Of a stretch of DNA of 64,000 bases, positions 9,671-19,766 are shown in pieces. The stretch spans positions 2,624,001 to 2,688,000 of the forward strand of contig NC_060200.1 in the NCBI RefSeq assembly GCF_020623625.1. The letters are read 5' to 3'. Below the pieces are notes generated by a model. That model saw nothing but the letters and a program-made list of their open reading frames with translations, was not told the origin of the DNA and did not search any database. The first letter of the stretch is position 1. The number at the start of each line of letters is the position of its first letter. The position numbers and the translations under genes were made by a program. The stretch is from Saccharomycodes ludwigii. Taxonomy: Eukaryota; Ascomycota; Saccharomycetes; Saccharomycodales; Saccharomycodaceae.

Positions 9671-10486
9671 ATGCATAATAACGAGGCTAATGAAAACCAA
9701 ACCCCTATGATTTTAAAGGTTCTGTATACTGTAGACAATGAGTTAACTCCATTTTTATCTCGTAGTAAAGCACCAGTCCAAGTTGCGGTCACTGCATTTC
9801 CTTCAACAAATATATTAAAGGGCAAACCTGATAATACTAATGATAATAGTATTACACAAATACAAATTGGAATAATCGATTTACAAAGTGTTTTAAACCA
9901 AGTATATTCCAATTCGCCTGAGTTATTTGAAATAAGTACCAACACTACATTAAATAATAATATGCCTCTAGATTTTAATATTTATTACAAGGATATAATA
10001 GAGGATGGCGAACCATTTGTTAGTTTAGGTTTATTATCTAACATTTTTGATCCAATAAATAGTTTTGACAATAAAAATAAAAACCAAATGATTATTGGTC
10101 GTGTTTGTACCAATTTTGCTGCTTTATTCAGGAAAAATGGGTTTTTACAAACAAATGATATTTTGGAGATAAAACTACGATTTTCCAAAGTTAAAAAAAG
10201 TAGTGCTATAAATTCAGTTGTTAATAGTAGGAGGCCTAGTGTTTCTAAATCACAAACAATGATAGCTGGTAGTAGATCGTTCAATAGTAATCCTACTGGT
10301 AAAAAAGTGAAGAGAATCACTAATCCTAAACCAGCACCAAAAGCTTGTAAAACACAATCATTACCTATTTGGAACACGCAATTGGCTCAGCAAATGCAGA
10401 CAACAAAAAAAACCTTTAAACCATCTATTATCAACAAGATTTTAAAGGCCGATCAAAAAAACAGCATCAATAATATTACTATATCC

Positions 10487-10523
<37 letters not shown>

Positions 10524-12121
10524 GTCCAACGAATACTACTACTGAACATTTTTTCTCAATTCAAGATAGGAATACTGTTACCAATACGAATAACAATAAT
10601 GATGTCGTTATAGCAAATGATGTCAGTAAAAGATTTGATTTCCTAGACAATCTTCCCACCAGTAAAAGATTAAAAAAAATTCCCAATAAAAAAACTAGTG
10701 CGTCCTCCACTACTGCCCACAATAATATCAATTCTGTAAAAAAACTAATGAATTCCACAGAAAACAATGACAGGAAGCAATCAATGCTAGCACAGAATGG
10801 CAACAAGAATAATAAACTTGCATCAAATAAGGCACGTACCCCAGAATTGGTGGATAAAATGACAACAAAGTACTACAACAACAATAATCATCATTTTACA
10901 GGTAAATCAGGCGTTCAAGATATCGGACCATTATCTATTGAACAAGATTTCTCAGTTGATGATGAAGTATTAGAAGATGATTATGAAGACATTCCAACAA
11001 ATGTCATAGAAAATTCAGAAAGTAGATTAGACATTCTAAATAATTCCACGTTTAAAACTAATAGCATATATGGTAAGAATAGTTTTAACAATACTCATCG
11101 AAATAGCAATAAAGAAAATTTGCCACCCCCTTTAAACGAAAGAGAAATTTCACCCTATACACAATACACTGATATAAAAAATTTGGATTTATTGTTTGGT
11201 AAAAATATGACGTATATTGAAGAACTGGTTTACACTAAATATAATAATAATGTCGATAATAAAGCATTTGGTATTATAAATAATTCGAAAACCAATAATA
11301 ATGCAAACCCTTCCATGGACGATTTTAATCACAATGATGAATGGCTTTTGAAAAATTTGCTAAATGATACAGATTTTAATAATTCACCGAAAAAAAAAAT
11401 GTTATCAGCAGATTTTATTGCTACTAATAAAATTAAGAATGCCAATTCCCCCCACTCAACGACTGTTAATAATATAGGGAATAATATGGTCGAGACTACA
11501 GACAGCAATAGCTATTATTGTAATAAAGGTGGTAACACTAGATCGTCACCAGATTTACCTTCATTGTCTGCTATGATAGGTCTTGTTAAAAATAATCCAG
11601 TTGGAAATAACTCTGATGATGATGAAGAAAGTGCATCAAAATGTGGGTTTAATATTAAGTGTAAAGACAAACAAAGGATATACAATGAAGATGAGGATGA
11701 TGAAGTGGAAGAATTTGGTGAAGATAGTTCTATAACCTTAAAAAAACGTAGGATTATGCCTTCTTCTCCACCAAATGATAATAATTCCGGACAAGACGCC
11801 AATGATCCTGGTTTAAGGATTAACGCTAAGAGATCAAGTTTTGGATCTTCTTCTTCGGTTAATATTACTTCTAATTCTTTGGTTGAAGATGAAAACGATG
11901 ATTTGAAGAGCGATGCTATTAAAACATTTCACACTATAATGAGTGGTGGTGTTGGTGCTTGTATAAATACAGATAATACTAGCAATAGTTCACCATTGAC
12001 AACCCTTACAAACGCTAGTTATAATACTAAGCCAAATAATAATGAAAAAGTTTCCTTTCCAAGTACAATGACTACACCTATAATAGAGATGGATATGTTT
12101 GAACAGCCTAGGTCAAACTAA
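9671..12121 (+). CDS. SPT21: Spt21-like regulator of histone gene transcription
   Basis: An 816-residue nuclear-type protein (yeast Spt21 is 758). Yeast Spt21 works with Spt10 at histone promoters and influences silencing. Seen: an N-terminal folded domain, about residues 14-170, opening with ILKVLYTVDNELTPFLSRSKAPVQV and including FNIYYKDIIEDGEPFVSLGLLS; then a long disordered region with basic KR patches, a polyasparagine run at about residues 273-285 coded by AAT repeats (about 10487-10525), acidic clusters, and a short conserved-looking DLLFGKNMTYIEELVYTKY near residue 513. Identification rests on the N-terminal domain plus its place after FPY1 (YMR178W-YMR179W order). Confidence 0.8.
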
Positions 12122-12506
12122 TACAGTATATTATTTATTTACTTACTTATTTTTATTTTTTTTTTTGGTTTTTTGCCCCTTTAGAATTTACTTGTATAGG
12201 CTTTTCTATATATAAATATAAATGTAACAGTTTATAGTGAGAACACTTTGATACACTTTTTTTGACATTTTATATTGAACAAATTAAATTTTTCGATGTT
12301 TTTTATTACATTTATTATTATTGTTTTATTTCTGAGCACATGTTTTTAATTTATTTAGAAAAAATTGGAATCAAAAAAAAATAAACAAAATTTTTTTTCC
12401 AAGAAAAAATAAAAATTAAAAGTATTAAGAAATAGTGAATTTTCGATTATTTTTAAAAAGGAAAACGAAAAGAAAGCAAAAATAAAAAAAAATTAAAATA
12501 CAAGTA
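12122..12506. other. Spacer between SPT21 and ALG5
   Basis: 385 bp, AT-rich with T tracts near 12156 and A-rich leader before ALG5. Holds the SPT21 3' end and ALG5 promoter. No other feature seen. Confidence 0.6.
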
Positions 12507-13574
12507 ATGCAATCATTAATAACAATTAAACATTATATAATACAAAACTTTTACTCCCTTATATTCACTTTATTGGTTGTTGTTCTCCTGTCTGTTTATT
12601 TGTTGGTTTATATATTTTCACATACCCCAAGGAAGCCACATGAAGATGAGTTACAATGTTCAGTTTACGACAATAAGTCGCATAATATTAAATCCAAAAG
12701 ATTAAAACATGTCTTAAATGGTTCAACTGAAACTGATGATGATGCATCCATTGAATTGTCTGTTGTTGTTCCTAGCTATAATGAAACCGGTCGGATATTA
12801 GTTATGTTACAAGAAGCCATTGATTATTTAAATGAAAATTTTAAAAACAAATTTGAAATAATTATTGTGGATGATGGTAGCAAAGACAAAACTGCTGAAT
12901 ATTGCTTAGAACTATCCAAAAAATTCCAAGACAAGCTAACTAACGAAGAAACTGGTGAAAATCTATTGCGTGTTGTTAAATTGGTAAAGAATAGAGGTAA
13001 GGGTGGCGCTGTAAAGCATGGTTTGTTGCATATCAGGGGTAAATATGGATTATTTGCTGATGCGGATGGTGCAAGCAATTTTAAAGATGTTTCCAAATTA
13101 TTAAATAAAATTAAGAGTGAACAAGAAAAAAGAAAAAGAAATAATGGTAATTCCCATTCCAATCCCGATACTGGTATTATTGCTATTGGATCGCGTGCTC
13201 ATATGGTTAATACTGATGCAGTCGTCAAAAGATCCTTTATTAGAAATTTCTTAATGTACGGTTTACATACTTTGGTTTACATATTCGGTATTAGATCAAT
13301 TAAGGATACACAATGTGGATTTAAATTGTTTGACAGAAAAGCAATTCAGCAAGTTTTACCATATTTACGTACTGAACGATGGATCTTTGATGTAGAAATT
13401 TTGATTTTGGCATTAAGAAAAAAAATTGTTGTTTTTGAAATACCCATTTCTTGGCATGAAGTGGGTGGATCAAAAGTTGATCTAGCTCGTGATAGCATAA
13501 ACATGGCAATTGATTTGGTTGTTATAAGATTGGCTTACCTATTGGGCATCTACAAAGATAACGTTGAATGTTAG
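12507..13574 (+). CDS. ALG5: Alg5, dolichyl-phosphate beta-glucosyltransferase
   Basis: A 355-residue GT2-family enzyme (yeast Alg5 is 334). It makes dolichyl-phosphate-glucose from UDP-glucose at the ER, the donor for the last three glucoses of the N-glycan precursor. Seen: one N-terminal membrane anchor about residues 15-35; the GT2 opening LSVVVPSYNETGRI near 89; IIVDDGSKDKTAEY near 119; the DxD-type ADADGASN near 192; GSRAHM near 226; and DTQCGFKLFDRKA plus ERWIFDVEILILA near 268-298. All core motifs are intact. It converges on CET1, as YPL227C and YPL228W do. Confidence 0.95.
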   Translation: MQSLITIKHYIIQNFYSLIFTLLVVVLLSVYLLVYIFSHTPRKPHEDELQCSVYDNKSHNIKSKRLKHVLNGSTETDDDASIELSVVVPSYNETGRILVMLQEAIDYLNENFKNKFEIIIVDDGSKDKTAEYCLELSKKFQDKLTNEETGENLLRVVKLVKNRGKGGAVKHGLLHIRGKYGLFADADGASNFKDVSKLLNKIKSEQEKRKRNNGNSHSNPDTGIIAIGSRAHMVNTDAVVKRSFIRNFLMYGLHTLVYIFGIRSIKDTQCGFKLFDRKAIQQVLPYLRTERWIFDVEILILALRKKIVVFEIPISWHEVGGSKVDLARDSINMAIDLVVIRLAYLLGIYKDNVEC

Positions 13575-13815
13575 AATTTTTTTGTTTTTTTTTTTTTTTT
13601 TACAATTTGTCATCATTATTATTACCATTGTAGACTAAATCTAAACTATTAGACCTGAAGAAGGTTATCCATGTTACTAAAATGTAAAAATATGAAATTT
13701 TATAGTTGTAATCATTACTAATAGTATTACAAATCATTATCTTATTAAAAAAAAATAATCACATATTGCTAATATATATATATATATATATAAAGAATAA
13801 AATAACATAACGTTT

Positions 13816-15606
13816 TTAAAACTTTTTCTGTCCTTCAAATATTTCGTATGATAAACTACTTAATTTTCTTCTAATAACTGTACCGTTGTTTAAAAATGTT
13901 CTTACTACAGAAGCATACTTAGTAGAGTCTTGTTCAATTGCATTAAACGTTTGAATCAAAATTGGTGTATTTATTTCCAATTCAACTTCAAAAGTTTCAG
14001 AAGTTTCCTCTTTCCTCTTCTTTTCCCTAGATCCACCAGCACCAGAAATAACTTGTGTTAGGTCGAATCTAGTTACAGAATCATTATGTATATAACTCAT
14101 TCTTTTCTTATGTCTTACATGTATCGGTTGTTCGTGTTCATATTTCTCAGGTGGCTCATCTTTAGGGTTTAAAGGCAATTCCAAATTCATGGATAGTTTA
14201 ACATCATACGTGTCCTTAGGAGAATAAATCAATAAGTGAGAGATACTTTTTTTTTCGATAAATTGGGCAGCTCTGCCTGTTTCTACATCTCTTGTTAATC
14301 TCAAAAATCTAGGTCTTTGGTGATGTGATACATCACCAACTCTGTATAATGAATCTGAAGTCATACTTTCCAAAACATTAAATTTTCCAATATTTTCACC
14401 CATATCACTCAAACCTTTAATGTATTTGTTTAACTCTTCAAAACATTTGGCATTAATATTTGGGGTTAAACGACCATCAATTTCAGAATACACTGCCTGT
14501 GTTGAGACAGGAAGAGAAATTCTGTCGATATCGTTGTCAGAAGTTATAATTCCAAATTTCATTTCTAATTCCAAAAACTGGTGTTCTTCTTTGGGTATAC
14601 CAACCAATGTGGCATAGATCCATTCCTGAACAGTCTTGGTCAAATCGTCATCAGGAATTGTGTTGATAAAAGAATCGTCCAAATGAAAAGTGGTAATATC
14701 ATTAAGACCATCAGCGTTCTTATTAGGAGCATGGTCAGCATTTACTCTACCACTCAATACTTTTACTGTTGGTTGCCATTTAGTAGCCCAGATTGGAGCT
14801 TTAGAGTACCTAATAGGTTTAGCAGAAGATGCTAATTCATTTAAAATTTTTAAGTCATTTTCAATTTTATTTTTACTCTGTTGCTTATTATGTTTTTCAT
14901 CTTTGCTAAGGACAGCTTCAACTTTGTCATCGGTTTTGGGGGCATGTGACTTAGTACTATTAATATCAGTATCCAGTGTTTCATTTTTGTTTTCAGATTG
15001 CAATTTTGCATCAGGTGGCAGAATGTTTTCAGATATAGAGGAGACAATGATATTAGCATTATCTTCGGTTTGGGTCGCCTCTGGTCTTTTGTCCTGTGAA
15101 AGTTTACTTTTCTTACTATTCAACTTCAAAAGTTCCTCTTCCTTAGTATCCGTAGAATTTCTCTTTTTTGAGCTGTTTGTCAGTGTCACAATTTCATCAC
15201 CAGTCTTATTTTCATTTTCTATATTGTCTTTATTATTATTGTTAGTTTCTTTTTCCTCATTAGCATCAGACAATGTTTCATTGTCTTCAACTTTTTTATC
15301 CTCTTGCTTATCATAATCAAATTGGAATTTATCAAAAACGATCTCACCCAATTCCTCGTCAGTATCGGTTTCATCATCCTTCTCAGATATTGGTTTCTTA
15401 TTAAGAGTGTTATTAGTACCAACTGGTGACTCCTTAATAGTGATATTTCCTTCTGAATTAGTATCCATTTTTTCGTTTTCACTATTTTGTCCGTGTTCTT
15501 TGCTTTCTACTGTGGATGTTGAAGGGACCTCTTTTCTTTCGTTATCATCATCATGATTAATAATATCATTCAATGACATTATACTATGTTTCCTTTCAAT
15601 AGACAT
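13816..15606 (-). CDS. CET1: Cet1/Ctl1-type RNA 5'-triphosphatase (mRNA capping)
   Basis: A 596-residue protein (yeast Cet1 is 549) of the metal-dependent triphosphate tunnel family. It removes the gamma phosphate from new mRNA ends and works with the guanylyltransferase Ceg1. Seen: a long acidic Ser/Asn/Lys-rich N-terminal half (about 1-260); a segment with IWATKWQP near residue 272, like the Ceg1-binding WAQKWKP of yeast; the catalytic tunnel from about 320 on, including ELEMKFGII (two metal-binding glutamates) and the C-terminal FEVELEINTPIL (three glutamates). RFDLT and arginine-rich strands lie between. It is the single counterpart of CET1 (YPL228W) and its paralogue CTL1 (YMR180C); length and the Ceg1-binding motif favour CET1. 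Confidence 0.93.
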   Translation of the reverse strand: MSIERKHSIMSLNDIINHDDDNERKEVPSTSTVESKEHGQNSENEKMDTNSEGNITIKESPVGTNNTLNKKPISEKDDETDTDEELGEIVFDKFQFDYDKQEDKKVEDNETLSDANEEKETNNNNKDNIENENKTGDEIVTLTNSSKKRNSTDTKEEELLKLNSKKSKLSQDKRPEATQTEDNANIIVSSISENILPPDAKLQSENKNETLDTDINSTKSHAPKTDDKVEAVLSKDEKHNKQQSKNKIENDLKILNELASSAKPIRYSKAPIWATKWQPTVKVLSGRVNADHAPNKNADGLNDITTFHLDDSFINTIPDDDLTKTVQEWIYATLVGIPKEEHQFLELEMKFGIITSDNDIDRISLPVSTQAVYSEIDGRLTPNINAKCFEELNKYIKGLSDMGENIGKFNVLESMTSDSLYRVGDVSHHQRPRFLRLTRDVETGRAAQFIEKKSISHLLIYSPKDTYDVKLSMNLELPLNPKDEPPEKYEHEQPIHVRHKKRMSYIHNDSVTRFDLTQVISGAGGSREKKRKEETSETFEVELEINTPILIQTFNAIEQDSTKYASVVRTFLNNGTVIRRKLSSLSYEIFEGQKKF

Positions 15607-15609
15607 TAG

Positions 15610-15641
<32 letters not shown>

Positions 15642-16519
15642 AGTTAATTGCTTGGTTCTTTTTTTTTTTTTGTTGAATCTTTCTCCTTATTATAATCCTT
15701 TATTTGATGATTTATATTGTGTTTGATAGAACTAAAAGGTTGTAAATGCTACAACAAAAATAATAAAGGTGTATGGTGTAATAGTTTTCAAGTTGTCGAA
15801 ATATATATTAAAGACAACTTATATTCGTACCTGTCTTTTTATGTGTTTTATCCGAAGCATCCGGTATACAAAATTAGTTCGTAAATTACATCATTTATAT
15901 TTATTTTTAGATTATTAGTTTTCCGAGAACTCACCGAGAAAAAAAAAAAAAAAAATGTTTGTATATTTCAGTTTAATTGTCTTGATTTGTCCGATACATA
16001 ATTTTGCACATCGGAAAATAAACAAATGTTAAATTTGTAGATTCGCGAGCGCGTAATTTGCTTACTGTTTACACTTTTATTTTCAAATCCCTTTTAGGAA
16101 TAAACTTGCAAAGTGTTTATCTAAATTGTTACAAATTCTATGCGTTTGAAACAAAGCATGTTCCAAAAATATTGTTTTTGCCCATATGGAAGATTTTGAA
16201 AAGAAAAGAAAAGAAAAGAAAAGAAAAGAAAAGAAAAGAAAAAATTCATACGAAATAAATACAAAGCAAAATACTAACATATTCTTATATATACATACAT
16301 ATATTGGAAATAAAACTAGAAGTGAATGAAAAAAAAATTAATGTTTAGGATCAAATGGAAAAAATTTGACAAAACAGTAAAAGCAAAAAGATATTAAAAG
16401 ATTATCACAGATTATTTTTGCTTTGGAAGTAAATTAAACATATGGAGGAAAATTAAACATATAGGAGAAAATTAAAATCAAATATTAGAAAAATGAAAGA
16501 ATAAAGGTGTTTATATTTG
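15607..16519. other. 913-bp spacer between zinc-finger gene and CET1
   Basis: Holds the CET1 promoter with a (TA)n run at 15611-15636 and the 3' end of the zinc-finger gene. In S. cerevisiae the uncharacterised gene YPL229W (and its paralogue YMR181C) occupies this place; no comparable reading frame is visible here. Contains a GC-rich island around 16042-16053. Confidence 0.6.
16198..16244. repeat. (GAAAA)n microsatellite
   Basis: Nine GAAAA units in tandem in the CET1/zinc-finger spacer. Simple repeat, no further role visible. Confidence 0.9.
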
Positions 16520-17797
16520 CTAATCGCTCAACATGAACCGGACACTGGTCTTCTTGTTCGATGATGAAGGAGAGGAAGCAGCACTGCTGTTAATGCTGCT
16601 ATCGCTTGTATTATGGTTATAAGTATCAATACTAGTATTAATGACATTGGCTTGATTTTCTATTATCGAAGGTTTATTATTCATAAAAGTATTCACCATC
16701 GTAGTTGTAGTATTAGTGCTAATATTGGGCAACTTTATATCGGTAACGTGCTTATTATTATTATTATTATTATTATTATTGTGATTTATTTCTGATGGTA
16801 CTAGTTGCGATATTGGCGATGTTGTTGGTACGCGCGGATGATTATTTAAATTCATGGTGTTATTGTTATCAACAGCAGTAATATTTGTTCCAATATGATA
16901 TTTAATTGGATTAACTACTGTGAGAGGAGGAGAGGCTTGCTTATTATTATTATTATTATTATTACTAGCGGTAATGGCGGTATTAATCATTAACTGCTGC
17001 TTATTTTTCATTAATTCATCAAAACTCAAAATTAAAGGGTTATTAAACTTTTTAATATTATTATGTAGTAATAAACCAGTATTACTCATATTATTCGTAT
17101 TATTGTGACCCATATTTGTGATACATTGTTGCTGATAAGCATTATTACTAGCTTCTTGTATAACTCTAACTGTGTCAGATATATTACTTTCTGTAGTATT
17201 TGGATTAAAAAAAATGTTATATTTTTTATCGTTAGAGCCATTCTTCATATTCACATGTGGTGGAAGATATATATTATTATTATTATTATTATCATTAGTC
17301 GTAGTACCAATCTTATCATTGTTCATTAAAAATGCTGAATGTCCTACCAATGTTCGGGGATTAGGCTTTTCTGTCTTATTCATATAATCATTTGTCCCTA
17401 AAAAGTCAGACTTAGAAGTGCAATAACTTGTGGTAACATTTATGTTCCTTTTTTTTCTTTTCCTAACATTACTATTATTATTGTTGTCATATTCTGAGTT
17501 GCCATCTATGTTATCACCTTTAATTGAAGCGTGTACTGATTCTTTATGCTGTTTTAAATTATCAATTCTACTAAAAAATTTCAGGCATGTATCGCACTGA
17601 AATGGCTTTTCACCAGTATGTTTTCTTACGTGCCTTGCTAAATGTTCTGCTCTTGTAAATACCATTTTACAATCACCATACCCATGACATTGAAATACTT
17701 TAGGCGAGCCCCTTTTTCTTTTAGGTCTTCTATTAGTGCTATTATCTTGAGTACCAATAATTGGTGTACTATTATTTTGTTTCTGTAATTTCATCAT
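16520..17797 (-). CDS. USV1: Usv1/Rgm1-type two-finger C2H2 transcription factor
   Basis: A 425-residue regulator (yeast Usv1 is 391). Yeast Usv1 (Nsf1) and its paralogue Rgm1 respond to nutrient and salt stress. Seen: a basic N terminus (RRPKRKRG), then two adjacent C2H2 fingers about residues 35-90: CHGYGDC..H..H with FTRAEHLARHVRKHTGEKPFQC linker, and CDTCLKFFSRIDNLKQHKESVH. The remainder is disordered, rich in Asn with several polyasparagine runs coded by ATT/AAT repeats (for example near 16747-16779 and 16939-16963), and ends in SSSNKKTSVRFMLSD. Fingers and synteny (between CET1 and FAS2) place it at YPL230W/YMR182C. Two ATGs in tandem start the frame; the outer one is used here. Confidence 0.88.
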   Translation of the reverse strand: MMKLQKQNNSTPIIGTQDNSTNRRPKRKRGSPKVFQCHGYGDCKMVFTRAEHLARHVRKHTGEKPFQCDTCLKFFSRIDNLKQHKESVHASIKGDNIDGNSEYDNNNNSNVRKRKKRNINVTTSYCTSKSDFLGTNDYMNKTEKPNPRTLVGHSAFLMNNDKIGTTTNDNNNNNNIYLPPHVNMKNGSNDKKYNIFFNPNTTESNISDTVRVIQEASNNAYQQQCITNMGHNNTNNMSNTGLLLHNNIKKFNNPLILSFDELMKNKQQLMINTAITASNNNNNNNKQASPPLTVVNPIKYHIGTNITAVDNNNTMNLNNHPRVPTTSPISQLVPSEINHNNNNNNNNNKHVTDIKLPNISTNTTTTMVNTFMNNKPSIIENQANVINTSIDTYNHNTSDSSINSSAASSPSSSNKKTSVRFMLSD

Positions 17798-19766
17798 ATA
17801 TGTCTGTTATTATTAAAAAAAATATTAGCTTGTTATATTCTGTATTTTATCTTTTCTTTTACAAATGGAAGATTGATTACAATGTAGTTATTTGAATTTC
17901 TAATGGAATAACAAATAGCAAACTCACAAAACCCGAAAAAAGAAACGAACGTACCGACGGAAAGAAAATGAAGAAAAAAAAAAAAAAAAACAATAATCAA
18001 AAAGAATCTGATTTTTTTCTATGAATAGAAGAAAAAAAAACTCACAAAAAGAAAGAACAAATAATAAAATAATAAAATCAAAAACCAAAGAACAAAAAAT
18101 GAAAACAAAACAAAACAAAAAAAAAAAACGAGAAAAAAAACAAAATACTAAATAAAATCTATTTCAATCGTACGTTTGTATTTTTATAACAATAATTATA
18201 TTAATAATAGTGATGGAAAAAGCTTTTTGCATATAATTATAGTTTTTTCTTAACTTTTTGATTTATCTTATACTCTAGAGACGATAAGTGAGTACAAACC
18301 AAATATTTTAATATATTCTTCTTTTGTTGTACAGTTGCTAACTCCCCTTTTTTTTTTTTTTTTTTTTTTTTGGTATTAGACTGATTTTTGTTTGTTTGTC
18401 CTTTCAGTTTTTATTTGTTCGTTTACCTGTTCGTGTTTTATATGCTTGTTTATTGAGTATCCCTTTCTTTTGAATCTATAGTAAAGAAAAAAAAAAAAAA
18501 GATATTTGCAAGCTTGAAATTTTTTGAAAAAAAGAAGTTTCTTTCTTTTTATACTTGCAAAACTTTTTCCTTTTTTAATATTTTTTTTTTTTTAAAGAAA
18601 AGAACTAACGAATTCTTTTTCTAGAAAGCGTTTCTTTCTAGATTACATCATTTTAATTTTGATTCTGTTTTGAATTAATTTTTGGTTAAATAAATGTATT
18701 GTAATATAGTTTTAAAATAAATATTATTGCAACTTACTGCATAGAATCATATTTCGCTTTTCTTCTTTTTTTTTTTTCCTAGTGAAATTGTATTCGATAA
18801 TTTCGAAGCGAGTGCGAAAACCATTTTTTTTTTTTATAAAAAGCCTAGCAGTCGTTACAGTTTTTATTCCACGAAATAATTCGAAAATATTTGCGTTATA
18901 TTATTTAAATTTTTAAATTTTTTAGTACGCTATTAAGGGACGAGCTAAAAAAAAATAAAAAAATGTTGGCTTTTTCTTTTTTTTTTTATCTTTTTTTTTT
19001 ATCCACGTAAAATTTCGATAGAAAGGATAATTAATGTTTATAAACGCAGATGCTAACTACGCAGACTCCCATTATTATTTTCCATTCAAATTTGTATAAG
19101 CCCTAAAAAGAAAAAAAAAAAAAAGCCTAGTACACAATATTTTTCTTTTTGTTCTTCCCCTCTTTCTTTTTCCCATTCTTTATTTTTTTTTTTTTTTTTC
19201 CCTTTTACATTTATCGCTTATAATAATACAATGCTAGGCTTTTATTCGCTTTACGGACCTTATTTTTCAATAACAAATCATTACCATTATTATTGTTATT
19301 ATATTTATTTATTATATTTTTTTGTTCATAAAGCCTGGATTGTATATTTATATATACAATTTTAGCCTCCTTATTTCATTTCGATATATGAAAAATTACG
19401 TAATTTGGAATTGTTCCTTTCCTTTTTTCTCCTGAATTGTAATCGAAATAAAAGAAAAAAAAAATTTTTTTTTCTTTTTTCTTTTTGTTTATATCTTGTA
19501 CCTTTTCCACTTCCATTGGAGTTTGTTGCTATACTCTCCATTGTCTTTCGGTATCATAATACTTAGCTTTCAATAACATCTTTTAAGTACACCTTATAAA
19601 AATAAAATATTATTATTATTAGAAATTTACTGCACCAACTTTTTGCTCCACATAAATACACACTAAAAAGAACTATATAGAAAAACAAAACAATAATAGA
19701 GAGAAAATGTATTAAAAGAAACACATACAAACATATATACAAAAATATATATATATATTATATAAA
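17798..19766. other. 2-kb spacer upstream of USV1, downstream of FAS2
   Basis: Very AT-rich with long poly(A)/poly(T) runs. It carries two CCCCT stress-type elements (18344-18348 and 19157-19161), a hyphenated inverted repeat near 18621-18641 (CTAGAAA...TTTCTAG type), and a repeated AAGCCTAG motif. A long promoter would suit a stress-regulated transcription factor. No reading frame or RNA gene was recognised. Confidence 0.55.
18841..19242. repeat. Cluster of AAGCCTAG motifs
   Basis: The 8-mer AAGCCTAG occurs at 18841-18848 and 19123-19130, and inverted (CTAGGCTT) at 19235-19242; a near copy AAAGCCTGG lies at 19330-19338. In each case an A/T-rich flank follows. Three exact copies in 400 bp of AT-rich DNA suggest a repeated protein-binding site. 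The protein is unknown. Confidence 0.4.

Noticed and set aside
16003-16024. Sequence on the minus strand resembling centromere element CDEIII (TGTTTAT...TTTCCGA)
   Set aside because: It lacks two bases of the consensus spacing, and neither a CDEI box nor a >85% AT CDEII segment lies at the right distance; the adjoining DNA contains GCGAGCGCG.
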